Origin: Oscillospiraceae bacterium
GTDB lineage: Bacteria > Bacillota_A > Clostridia > Oscillospirales > Oscillospiraceae
Length of the DNA stretch: 7,555 nucleotides
Reading direction: 5' to 3'
Assembly (NCBI GenBank): GCA_017627975.1
Contig: JAGAFT010000211.1
Span: 1 to 7,555, forward strand
The position numbers and the translations under genes are program-made. Under the pieces are notes generated by a model. That model was not told where the DNA came from and did not search any database. It saw only the letters and a program-made list of their open reading frames with translations. Each line of letters begins with the position of its first letter. The stretch's first letter is position 1. Below are positions 1 through 6,752 of the stretch, piece by piece.

Positions 1-951
1 CAGGCCAAGTGTGACGAGATCACCGCGGAAGGAACCTACAAAGCGGTCTACATGCCCGCCTCTTCCGGTGAAGAGCAGGTCGACCAGTGCAACACCATCA
101 TCGCCAACGGCGACGCGGCCCTGGTTGTCATGATGGCGCTGGACGACTCCGCCCAGGCCGGACAGGAAGCCCTGTACTTTGAAGAGATCCCCTTCATCTC
201 CTTCGACCGTATCATTGAGGCCACCGAGGCCTATGCAGCGCTGAACGCCTCCGGCGATAACTGGCAGTGCGGTGCCGGTATTGCCTACTGGCTGCAGAAG
301 AACGGCATGGAGCCGGGCGATACCGTCGTTGTGCTCTACGGTGACAACGGCACCGTCTGCTCCCGTCGTCAGGAAGGCTTTGAGCAGTTCCTGCGCGGCG
401 AAGTGAAGTACTCCGACGCACAGACCGGCGAGTACGAGACCACCACCGTCTGGACCCAGGATCAGCTGGATGCCATCTTCAACGGCTACACGGTCGTCTG
501 CAACTGGTCCGCTGACGGCGCCTACAGCTACATCGAGCAGAAGTTCGATGAGATCGTCGCCGCTGCGAAAGCCAACACCGGCAAGCTCTTCATCTACTCC
601 ATGGACGATGAGATGACCTTCGGTGTGCTCAACTATCTCGAGGCCGGCGCTTCCGCCGAGACGCTGGCAGACCTCAAGGATATGGACGTCTACATCTCCG
701 CCATCGGCGGCATGCAGGAGCTCTATGATGTCATGGCAGGCACGGACGATCAGTCCGAGCTGGCCAAGGAGTACTTCGACGACATGATGTCCATGTACTT
801 CAGCCCGAAGATGATGCAGGACATCATCGAGAAGGGTCTGACCTATCTCTCCGGCGACTGGGACTATGAAGTCGGCTCCGGCGAGTATCAGCCCACCTGG
901 ATCGTCGACGCCAACAACGTCAACGACTTCGAAGGCTTCCAGGGCCACTGA
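1..951 (+). CDS. Sugar-type ABC transporter substrate-binding protein, 5'-truncated by window edge
   Basis: This is the extracellular receptor of an ABC importer. It captures a small solute, probably a sugar, and delivers it to the permease. The frame is open from base 1, so 316 C-terminal residues are visible; the start, signal peptide and lipobox lie outside the window. The fold looks like the type 1 periplasmic binding protein family (RbsB/MglB/XylF-like). IPFISFDR (visible residues 63-70) matches the conserved 'IPVVxYDR' strand, VVVLYGDNG resembles the second-lobe entry, and DDEMTFGVLNYL and ISAIGG occupy the places of the usual 'ND.MA.G...AL' and 'V.VGG' segments. The sequence is rich in Asp/Glu and has five cysteines, somewhat many for a secreted binding protein. 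It is first in the order binding protein-ATPase-permease, as in mglBAC. The substrate cannot be assigned; xylose, ribose, galactose and other ligands are all possible. The family call is firm. Confidence 0.88.
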   Translation, partial: QAKCDEITAEGTYKAVYMPASSGEEQVDQCNTIIANGDAALVVMMALDDSAQAGQEALYFEEIPFISFDRIIEATEAYAALNASGDNWQCGAGIAYWLQKNGMEPGDTVVVLYGDNGTVCSRRQEGFEQFLRGEVKYSDAQTGEYETTTVWTQDQLDAIFNGYTVVCNWSADGAYSYIEQKFDEIVAAAKANTGKLFIYSMDDEMTFGVLNYLEAGASAETLADLKDMDVYISAIGGMQELYDVMAGTDDQSELAKEYFDDMMSMYFSPKMMQDIIEKGLTYLSGDWDYEVGSGEYQPTWIVDANNVNDFEGFQGH

Positions 952-974
952 TTCTCACAGACAATCTGACTTTC

Positions 975-1003
975 GCGGATGCAGGGCAGCCCCCTGCATC
1001 CGC
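975..1003 (+). promoter_or_regulatory. Intercistronic hairpin between binding-protein and ATPase genes
   Basis: Bases 975-986 (GCGGATGCAGGG) pair perfectly with 992-1003 around a 5-nt loop, giving a 12-bp GC-rich stem 23 bases after the binding-protein stop. It is followed only by CTTTCC, so it is not a convincing Rho-independent terminator. In many ABC importer operons a stem-loop at this place protects the 3' end of the binding-protein mRNA or partly attenuates transcription, so that the receptor is made in excess of the membrane parts. That role is inferred here; the stem is seen directly. Confidence 0.75.
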
Positions 1004-1046
1004 CTTTCCACAGCGTACGGCTTAATCTGCACAAGGAGACTGCATT

Positions 1047-2552
1047 ATGACGATCCTTGAAATGAACCATGTGTCCAAGGCCTTTGGCGGATCCCAGGCC
1101 CTGACGGGCATCCACTTTTCGGTGGAAGAAGGAGAGATCCATGCCCTTCTCGGCGAAAACGGCGCCGGGAAATCCACCCTGATGAACATACTGACCGGCG
1201 TCATCCCTGCGGACTCCGGTTCCATCCGTTTTCTCGGCAGGGATTATCCGACCCCGACCATCACCCAGATGGAGCAGGCCGGAATCGCGTTTGTCCACCA
1301 GGAACTGAATGTCATCAACGATCTGACCGTTGCCGACAACATCTTTCTCTGCCGCGAGCTGAAAGGTCCGCTGGGCCTGCTTCGGCAGAAAGAACAGGTC
1401 TCCCGCGCCAGGCAGCTCTTTGAAGACCTGGGTGTGGATATGGATCCCACCATCATGGTCTCGGAGCTCAAAACCAGCGAAAAACAGCTCCTGGAAATCT
1501 GCCGCGCCCTTTATATGGACGCCAAGCTCCTGATTCTCGATGAGCCGACGACGGCTCTGTCCAACAATGAAATCGACCATCTCTTCGGCATTCTTCGTAA
1601 ACTGAAAGCTCAGGGGAAATCGTTTATCTTCATCTCGCACAAAATGCCCGAGATTTTTGCCGTCGCGGACCGCTATACCGTGCTGAGAAACGGAGAATAC
1701 GTTGCCTCCGGATATATAAAAGATACCAACGCCCGTGAAGTCACCTCCTATATGGTAGGCAACAATTATATCGATGAGGATGTTTATCTTCCCCGCGAGC
1801 TCGGCGAGCCGATCCTGCGCCTGCAGCACTACAGCGGCCAGGGCTTCCAGGACATCGATCTGACCGTCCGCCGGGGTGAGATCGTCGCCTTTACCGGCCT
1901 TGCCGGCTGCGGCGCCAGCGAACTGATGCAGACCATGTTCGGTGCTCTCCCCTCAGAGGGCGGCCACATGCTTGTGGGTGGGAAGAATCTGGACGGCAGC
2001 ATTGTCCGGTTTATGAAGAACGGTGTCGCCATGCTGCCCGCCAACCGGAAGGAGAACTCTGTCGTGCCCGACATGACCATTATGGAGAACTTCTATCTGG
2101 CAGAGCATGAACTCTCCCGCCGAAAAAAGCCCTTCATCCGGATGAGTGAGGAGAAGCGGCGCTATGAGGCGCAGAAGGAGTCCCTCCGCATCAAGGCCAC
2201 CAGCAGCTCCGACAGCATTCTCGCCCTCTCCGGCGGCAACCAGCAGAAGGTCTTCCTGGCCCGCTGGCTGAACATCGGCGCGGACGTGCTTCTCTTCGAC
2301 AACCCAACCCAGGGTGTGGACGTGGGCGCGAAGGAAGAAATCTACAAGCTCATCCTCGGCTTTGCCCAGGAGGGGAAAACCGTCATCATCAACACGCTGG
2401 AAATTCCCGAAATCCAGAAAGTAGCCGATCGCTGTGTCGTCTTCTATGAAGGCCGGATCGTAAAAATCTTCGAGCACAGCGAAGTCAACGAGCATGACGT
2501 CATGCTCTATTCCACCAACGCGATTGAGACGACACAGGAGGCAGCATCATGA
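1047..2552 (+). CDS. Sugar ABC transporter ATP-binding protein (MglA/RbsA-type, two nucleotide-binding domains)
   Basis: This 501-residue cytoplasmic protein powers the importer; the length is normal for the MglA/RbsA family. Domain 1 (about residues 1-240) has Walker A GENGAGKST (36-44), Q-loop Q85, Walker B LLILDEPT (161-168, catalytic E166) and H-loop H198, but its signature is altered to LKTSEKQ (141-147). Domain 2 (about 255-495) has a good signature LSGGNQQ (394-400), but its P-loop GLAGCGAS (284-291) lacks Lys, as is usual in this family. Its Walker B reads LLFDNPT, so the expected catalytic Glu is Asn419, and no H-loop His is visible (NTLEIPEI). Thus one composite ATP site is intact and the other is degenerate. 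AAGGAG (1033-1038), 8 nt before the ATG, supports the start. The stop overlaps the permease start (ATGA). The substrate is unknown. Confidence 0.95.
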   Translation: MTILEMNHVSKAFGGSQALTGIHFSVEEGEIHALLGENGAGKSTLMNILTGVIPADSGSIRFLGRDYPTPTITQMEQAGIAFVHQELNVINDLTVADNIFLCRELKGPLGLLRQKEQVSRARQLFEDLGVDMDPTIMVSELKTSEKQLLEICRALYMDAKLLILDEPTTALSNNEIDHLFGILRKLKAQGKSFIFISHKMPEIFAVADRYTVLRNGEYVASGYIKDTNAREVTSYMVGNNYIDEDVYLPRELGEPILRLQHYSGQGFQDIDLTVRRGEIVAFTGLAGCGASELMQTMFGALPSEGGHMLVGGKNLDGSIVRFMKNGVAMLPANRKENSVVPDMTIMENFYLAEHELSRRKKPFIRMSEEKRRYEAQKESLRIKATSSSDSILALSGGNQQKVFLARWLNIGADVLLFDNPTQGVDVGAKEEIYKLILGFAQEGKTVIINTLEIPEIQKVADRCVVFYEGRIVKIFEHSEVNEHDVMLYSTNAIETTQEAAS

Positions 2553-3642
2553 AGAATGAGAAAAAAGGCTCCGGTATTTCGCTGGGCCGCATCTGGTCTC
2601 AGTACAGCTATATCTTTGTTCTGGTCATCATCATGATCGGCTACGCGTTCACCATCCAGGCGAACGGCAACGCATTCAACTTCGGCCATATCGCGGCGAT
2701 CCTCAGCAGCCAGAACACGGTTATCGTCGGCACCATCGCGCTCGGCATGGCCTTTGTCATCATCACCGGACAGATCGACCTGTCCGTCGGCTCTTCTCTG
2801 GTGCTGTGCACCGGTGCGACCATCGTGGTCTTCAACGTGACCAATTCCATCCCGCTGATGATCCTCACGGCGCTCGCGGTCGGGGCCCTCTGCGGCGCGA
2901 TCAACGGCCTGCTGGTCGGTCTCGGAAAGATGCCTCCCTTCGTGGTCACGCTGGGCACCATGCTCATCTACCGCTCCCTGACGCTTTCGGTGGTGCGCAA
3001 GGTTGATCCCGCGATCAGCGGTTCCTCCTCCAGCCAGTTTGCCATGCTGAGTTCCAACAGCAACTACATGTTCCTCCGCAAGACCTTCGGCGCCGGCAAG
3101 CTGACGATCGGCGGATTCTCTCTGCCCTACATTTTCTTTGTCTTCCTGTTCATGGCAATCCTCTTCATCGTGATCTCCAGGGACACCAAGTACGGCAAGA
3201 GCATCTATGCCGTCGGCTCCAATGAGAAGAGCGCCCGCCTCGCCGGCATCAATGTCACCTGGGTGAAGATCTCCGTCTTCATCTGACCGGCCTCTGCGTC
3301 GGCGTGGCCAGTCTCCTGCAGGCCTGCAAGATCAGCAACGTCACCCCCGCTTCCTCCGGCGTGAGTTACGAGATGTACGCCATCGCCTCGGTGGTTCTGG
3401 CCGGCGTTAACATGGCCGGCGGCAAGGGCAAGCTGCTCGGTGTCATTTTCGGTGCGCTGTCCTACACCACCATCAATTTCATCATCGTCTCCATTCCCGG
3501 TCTCAGCGTCGACATTCAGGACACCTTCCAGGGGCTGGTGCTCATCATCGTCATCCTGATCCAGACCGTCGGCCCGGTCATCCGCGAGAACCTGCAGCGT
3601 GCGAAAAAGCGCCGTCAGGCCGCCGCTGCCGAAAGGGCATAA
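2549..3642 (+). pseudogene. Sugar ABC transporter permease (MglC/RbsC-type), split by a single-base frameshift
   Basis: This is the membrane channel subunit of the importer (BPD_transp_2 family). The first frame (2549-3286) gives 245 residues with several hydrophobic segments (about 20-38, 50-77, 101-124, 131-148, 190-210). It carries family motifs FVIITGQIDLSVGS (69-82) and PPFVVTLGTM (129-138), and the cytoplasmic loop YGKSIYAVGSNEKSARLAGI (215-234), which probably contacts the ATPase. It stops at TGA 3284-3286 in mid-domain. From 3283 the -1 frame continues exactly where homologues would: LTGLCVGVASLLQACK, then MYAIASVVLAGVNMAGGKGKLLG, ending at 3642 with a basic tail. Joined, the protein is 364 residues, a normal length. 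One missing C in ATCTGACC (expected ATCCTGACC) explains the break. AGGAGG (2536-2541) and an ATGA overlap couple translation to the ATPase. This is either a true mutation or a sequencing/assembly error; both halves look well conserved, which favours error or a very recent event. Confidence 0.9.
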
Positions 3643-3681
3643 AGCCCGGGTCACCCAGGACATTGCTCCGGATACGCACAA

Positions 3682-3717
3682 AGGGACGGTTCCCCGGAAG
3701 GAACCGTCCTTGTTTTT
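3682..3717 (+). terminator. Rho-independent terminator after the ABC operon
   Basis: Bases 3682-3693 pair with 3700-3711 (12 bp, one G-U pair) around a 6-nt loop, directly followed by GTTTTTAT. It lies 40 bases after the permease stop. The - strand side has only a weak CTTTG tail, but as mtaB converges on it from the right it may serve both operons. Confidence 0.92.
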
Positions 3718-3740
3718 ATCTGTAAGAATTGTTTTTTACG

Positions 3741-5027
3741 TCATACGATCTCGCCGACGAGGCCGTCCTCTTCCGCTTCAAGGATCCGCACATTTCGCAG
3801 CTGTCCGCGGAGGCCCTGCTCCGGCACCCGGACACGCAGATAGGTGTCGCTGTGTCCGACGGAGCCTTCTCCCTCCGGGCTTTCAAACAGCACCGGCAGG
3901 ACCTGCCCCACGCTCGCTTCAAGAAAGGCCTTTCCCGTTTCCAGCGAGACCTGCTTGGCCTCATGGGCCCGGCGGCTCTTGACGGCCTGTGTCAGCTGGC
4001 CCGGGAGCTTGTCCGCCGGTGTTCCGGGTCTTCTGGAGTAGGGGAACACATGCAGCTCCGAAAAGGCGCAGCGGCGCAGAAAGCTTAAGGTTTCGGCGTG
4101 ATCTTCCTCCGTCTCGCCCGGAAAGCCCGCGATGAGATCTCCCGTCAGCGCGCAACCGGGGAAATACTTTCTCAGCAGCTCTGTCGTTTGGAAGAAGAAA
4201 GCCGTGTCATACTTTCGGTTCATCGCCTTCAGCGTCCGGTCGCAGCCGCTCTGCAGCGAGAGATGAAAATGGCGGCAGAGCTTTCCGGTATCGGCCAGCC
4301 GCCGGCAGAAATCCTCCGTGATTACCGTCGGTTCCAGAGAACCGAGGCGCAGCCGCATCTCGCCCGATTCCGCCGCTACCGCTTCGATCACATCGGCCAG
4401 GCTCGGCTTCCCCTCCAGGTCCAGGCCGTAGGAGGCCACCTCGATGCCGGTGAGCACCAGCTCGCGGAAGCCCTCTTCCCGGAGTCTCCGGGTCTCTGAA
4501 ACCGCGTCGGCAATCGGCATGCTGCGCAGACTGCCGCGGACATAAGGGATGATACAGTAGGTGCAGAAGTTCCGGCACCCGTCCTGAATCTTCAGCATCG
4601 CGCGGGTTCTGCCGGAAACCGCCCCTGCCGGAAGCAGCTCGATGCTTTTTCGGGAAAACGGCCGGTCAATCTGCCTCACGGCCTCGCCGGAGGCCACCGC
4701 GTGTTCCACCGCTTCGACAAAGGCCATCCTGTCCCCTGTCCCGAAGATCACACTGGCTCCGATCTCGGCGTTCTCCTCCGGGCTCAGCTGGGCATAACAG
4801 CCGCACACCGCGACCACCGCGTCGGGGTTTTCCTCGTGCAGGCGGCGGATCATCTGCCTTGACTTTCTGCCGCTCTCCGCCGTCACCGCGCAGGTGTTGA
4901 CAATCACCGCGTCCGCCGGCTCTCCCGGAGCCGCGGGCAGATGCCCGTCCCGCTGCAGCCGCTCTTCCATCGCCTGGGTCTCGAACTGATTGACCTTGCA
5001 GCCCAGTGTTGCGATCAGGTACTTCAT
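3741..5027 (-). CDS. mtaB: tRNA (N6-L-threonylcarbamoyladenosine(37)-C2)-methylthiotransferase MtaB
   Basis: This radical-SAM enzyme adds a methylthio group to t6A37 of tRNA, giving ms2t6A next to the anticodon, which aids reading of ANN codons such as Lys. The 428-residue protein has the full family layout. The N-terminal UPF0004 domain opens with TLGCKVNQFET and has cluster cysteines C10, C46 (NTCAVT) and C77 (GCYAQ). The radical-SAM domain has CxxxCxxC as C151, C155 and C158 in QDGCRNFCTYCIIPYVRG, followed by LTGIEVASYG, HFHLSLQSG and LIAGFPGET. The C-terminus (about 370-428) looks like a TRAM RNA-binding domain. TLGCKVNQ together with LTGIEVASYG distinguishes it from MiaB and RimO. The ATG overlaps the stop of the upstream AI-2E gene (ATGA, 5024-5027); the nearest ribosome-binding sequence, GGGAG, is about 11 nt away, so translation probably depends on coupling. 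No residue appears to be missing. Confidence 0.95.
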   Translation of the reverse strand: MKYLIATLGCKVNQFETQAMEERLQRDGHLPAAPGEPADAVIVNTCAVTAESGRKSRQMIRRLHEENPDAVVAVCGCYAQLSPEENAEIGASVIFGTGDRMAFVEAVEHAVASGEAVRQIDRPFSRKSIELLPAGAVSGRTRAMLKIQDGCRNFCTYCIIPYVRGSLRSMPIADAVSETRRLREEGFRELVLTGIEVASYGLDLEGKPSLADVIEAVAAESGEMRLRLGSLEPTVITEDFCRRLADTGKLCRHFHLSLQSGCDRTLKAMNRKYDTAFFFQTTELLRKYFPGCALTGDLIAGFPGETEEDHAETLSFLRRCAFSELHVFPYSRRPGTPADKLPGQLTQAVKSRRAHEAKQVSLETGKAFLEASVGQVLPVLFESPEGEGSVGHSDTYLRVRVPEQGLRGQLRNVRILEAEEDGLVGEIV

Positions 5028-6367
5028 TGCGGTCTGTTCTCCCGCTCAGCTTCCTTCCGGGGGCTTTTCTCCTGCTTCAAGGCCTTTTCGCGGGCAAGCT
5101 CTTCCCTTCTGACGCTGGCTTTCTTCACAACCTGCAGCGTCGCCGGGTCAATGTATTCCAGTTCCTTATAGTCCTCAAGCTCCCAGGGAAGATCGTTTCG
5201 CTTGAGCTTCTTCACGATCAGGTTGGTCACCAGCGAGTAAATCACCACAAACACCGGCACGCCCAGGAGCATGCCCCAGAAGCCGAACAGACCGCTGCCC
5301 AGGATGATGGAGAACATGACCCAGAAACCGGTGATGCCGGTGGAATTGCCGAGGATACGCGGCCCGATGATGTTGCCGTCGATCTGCTGCAGGATAATCA
5401 CAAAAATGACAAAGATCAGGCACTTGGTGGGATCCACCATCAGGATGATCAAAGCACTCGGCACCGCGCCGATCAGCGGGCCAAAGAAGGGAATGATGTT
5501 CGTCACGCCCACAATGACGCTGACCAGAAGCGTATAGGGCATCTGCAGGATGGAGCAGACGATATAGCAGATAATGCCGATGATCAGGGAGTCCAGCAGC
5601 TTCCCGTTCAGGAAGCTCATGAATGTCCTGTCCACAAAATTCAGACCGCTGCGCAGCCGGTCCGCCGTCTCCACCGAGAATATGGAATACGTCATCCGCT
5701 TTACGGCGGCAACAAAACCTTCCTTGTCACTCAGGAGATAGATTGAGACGATGATGCCGATGATCAGGTTGTAGATGCTCTTGGCCACCCCGTAGACACC
5801 GCTTGTTACAGAGGTGACAACACTGCCCACCCGGGGAAGCAGCGTGGTTTCCAGCCAGTTGCCGAGGTTGGTGTTGAAGTTGTCCAGAAAGCCGCCCAGA
5901 TAATCGTCCAGTACCGGATAGTTTGCAAACAGGCCGTCCGCCCATTTGGAGAGGTTGTCGATATAGGCGCCGCTGTTGGAAATCAGCGTCTGCACACTGC
6001 TGAGCATCTGCGGGATGATCAGGTATACCAAAGCCACCAGGACAAGGATCAGCACGATTTCGCAGAATATCACCGTGAGGATCCTGGCAAAGCGATGCCC
6101 GTCGTTTTTTTTGTTCCTCCTGTAGAGCTTTCTGGCCAGTGGGAGAAAGAGCCTCCCCTCCACGCTTCGCATCAGCGGTGAAAGAAGATAACAGATCACC
6201 AGGCCCCAGATAAACGGTGCCAGAATGCTTACCAGACGGGAAATCGCGCCTCCAAAGACCGTAATGTTCCCTACCGCAAAATAAAACAGGAGTGCAGCGG
6301 CGATGACACAAAACGCCGTTACTCCCCAATACAGATATCGTTTATCCCAATTAAAACGCCGCCTCAT
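5024..6367 (-). CDS. AI-2E family transporter (PF01594-type membrane protein)
   Basis: This is a polytopic inner-membrane protein of the AI-2E/YdiK/PerM family. Members have been linked to autoinducer-2 export or Na+/H+ exchange, but most have no proven substrate, so the function is open. From the chosen start it has 447 residues with about eight hydrophobic segments (roughly 12-33, 41-64, 97-118, 196-213, 258-275, 277-296, 302-326, 345-387). A long extramembrane stretch follows the third segment (about 120-195). Family hallmarks are SIYLLSDKEGF (208-218), VTNIIPFFGPLIGAVPS (288-304) and QQIDGNIIGPRILGNSTGI (327-345). The C-terminal 35 residues are highly charged (Lys, Arg, Glu) and probably cytoplasmic. 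The ATG at 6367 is chosen over the in-frame ATG at 6403 because AAAGGAG lies 6 nt upstream of it, and because 6403 is only about 8 nt from the likely transcription start. It is the first gene of an operon with mtaB. Confidence 0.92.
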   Translation of the reverse strand: MRRRFNWDKRYLYWGVTAFCVIAAALLFYFAVGNITVFGGAISRLVSILAPFIWGLVICYLLSPLMRSVEGRLFLPLARKLYRRNKKNDGHRFARILTVIFCEIVLILVLVALVYLIIPQMLSSVQTLISNSGAYIDNLSKWADGLFANYPVLDDYLGGFLDNFNTNLGNWLETTLLPRVGSVVTSVTSGVYGVAKSIYNLIIGIIVSIYLLSDKEGFVAAVKRMTYSIFSVETADRLRSGLNFVDRTFMSFLNGKLLDSLIIGIICYIVCSILQMPYTLLVSVIVGVTNIIPFFGPLIGAVPSALIILMVDPTKCLIFVIFVIILQQIDGNIIGPRILGNSTGITGFWVMFSIILGSGLFGFWGMLLGVPVFVVIYSLVTNLIVKKLKRNDLPWELEDYKELEYIDPATLQVVKKASVRREELAREKALKQEKSPRKEAERENRPQ

Positions 6368-6373
6368 CGCAGG

Positions 6374-6380
6374 CTCCTTT
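6374..6380 (-). promoter_or_regulatory. Ribosome binding site that fixes the AI-2E gene start
   Basis: Read on the - strand, this is AAAGGAG, a near-perfect Shine-Dalgarno sequence with 6 nt to the ATG at 6367-6365. The upstream in-frame ATG at 6403 has no comparable sequence, so 6367 is the better start and the protein loses 12 N-terminal residues from the longest frame. Confidence 0.88.
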
Positions 6381-6417
6381 CCCGGCCAGGACCTCAGATC
6401 CATGAACTGCTGCGGAT

Positions 6418-6446
6418 ATTTTACTATCCCTGCCTGTTCCCGTCAA
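6418..6446 (-). promoter_or_regulatory. Sigma-A-like promoter for the AI-2E-mtaB operon
   Basis: On the - strand, TTGACG (6446-6441) is followed by a 17-bp spacer and TAAAAT (6423-6418). Both boxes are one base from consensus, at the ideal spacing. Transcription would begin near 6411, leaving a leader of about 44 nt before the ATG at 6367. The -35 box lies inside one arm of an inverted repeat (6439-6469). Confidence 0.75.
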
Positions 6447-6469
6447 GCATTTTGGCTGACTTTGACGGG
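6439..6469. repeat. Inverted repeat over the -35 box of the AI-2E promoter
   Basis: CCCGTCAA (6439-6446) and its exact reverse complement TTGACGGG (6462-6469) are separated by 15 bp, with centres 23 bp apart, about two helical turns. The left arm contains the -35 hexamer of the - strand promoter, a typical place for a repressor operator. The binding protein is unknown, and chance similarity of the right arm to a -35 box cannot be excluded. Confidence 0.5.
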
Positions 6470-6547
6470 TATTTTGCATACACGTTTTCTCAAAGCCGGA
6501 ATTATCGGTTATGTCAACTGGATTCTCGACTTTATGCATTTTCATTC

Positions 6548-6580
6548 TGTCGAAAACCCTGTTCAAAAAGTCGAAAACCC
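6548..6580 (+). repeat. Tandem GTCGAAAACCC repeats containing a Spo0A-box-like sequence
   Basis: GTCGAAAACCC occurs at 6549-6559 and 6570-6580, exactly 21 bp apart, so both copies face the same side of the helix. The first is preceded by T, making a perfect TGTCGAA (6548-6554), the known core of the Spo0A-binding 0A box. The second reads AGTCGAA, one base off. A third related core in opposite orientation, TCGACTTT at 6526-6533, is the reverse complement of AAAGTCGA at 6567-6574. The repeats are directly visible; binding by Spo0A is inferred. Confidence 0.5.
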
Positions 6581-6616
6581 CTTGTCTTTCGCCATTTCTT
6601 TTTCGTTTTGAAACCT

Positions 6617-6647
6617 TTTATTCATTATTTACCCTCAGTTTATTCAT
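6617..6647 (+). repeat. Short phased direct repeat TTTATTCAT
   Basis: TTTATTCAT occurs at 6617-6625 and 6639-6647, 22 bp apart (about two helical turns), 44-74 bases upstream of the pgi -35 box. This spacing would suit an activator or repressor, but the motif is AT-rich and short, so it could be chance. Confidence 0.35.
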
Positions 6648-6690
6648 AATTCTGTAAACCTTTGTCTTTCCGTCTTTTGTGAATTCTCTG

Positions 6691-6718
6691 TTGATTTCCG
6701 GCGCAAAATCGATATAAT
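6691..6718 (+). promoter_or_regulatory. Sigma-A-like promoter of pgi
   Basis: TTGATT (6691-6696), a 16-bp spacer and a perfect TATAAT (6713-6718) form a promoter whose transcript would start near 6725. The leader is about 28 nt and carries a strong ribosome binding site, GGGGAGGG (6737-6744), 8 nt before the pgi ATG. Confidence 0.8.
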
Positions 6719-6752
6719 AAAGCATGATATGATTTTGGGGAGGGTTTTCTCT

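Larger units (their letters stand above)
6368..6752. other. AT-rich divergent intergenic region between the AI-2E gene and pgi
   Basis: No convincing gene lies in these 385 bases: the short open frames lack ribosome binding sites and resemble no known protein. The region is much richer in T and A than the flanking genes. It holds a promoter for each divergent gene, an inverted repeat, two pairs of phased direct repeats, and T-rich stretches. TTGTCTTTC occurs at about 6582-6590 and again, as TTTGTCTTTC, at 6661-6670. The distance between the two promoters (about 245 bp) leaves ample room for regulator binding. Confidence 0.8.

Noticed and set aside
888..1829. Long antisense open frame (313 codons) opposite the binding-protein end and ATPase gene
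   Set aside because: It is antisense to a clear MglA/RbsA gene, has no recognisable domain, and is explained by the GC-rich codon bias of the real gene.
3275..3290. Programmed frameshift in the permease, as in the prfB-like context ATC TGA C
   Set aside because: The prfB mechanism is +1, whereas the continuing frame here is -1, and there is no slippery heptamer or clear downstream pseudoknot.
5006..5746. Open frame of 246 codons on the + strand opposite the AI-2E gene
   Set aside because: It is His/Asp/Gln-rich, low-complexity shadow translation of the membrane protein's codons, with no ribosome binding site or known domain.
6368..6403. Longer start for the AI-2E gene, adding 12 residues
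   Set aside because: No ribosome binding site lies before 6403, the predicted transcript start (about 6411) is too close, and AAAGGAG sits ideally before 6367.
6512..6517. TTGACA (- strand) as an alternative -35 box for the AI-2E operon
   Set aside because: No acceptable -10 hexamer occurs 16-18 bp downstream; the TTGACG-17-TAAAAT pair nearer the gene is far better.
6452..6649. Small open frames in the divergent intergenic region
   Set aside because: They lack ribosome binding sites, overlap regulatory repeats and give T-rich-derived sequence without protein-like features.
6724..6752. Upstream ATGs before pgi (ATG ATA TGA at 6724-6732; in-frame ATG at 6729)
   Set aside because: Both lie at the very start of the predicted transcript and before the strong GGGGAGGG site, so ATG 6753 is preferred; a two-codon leader ORF is not supported.
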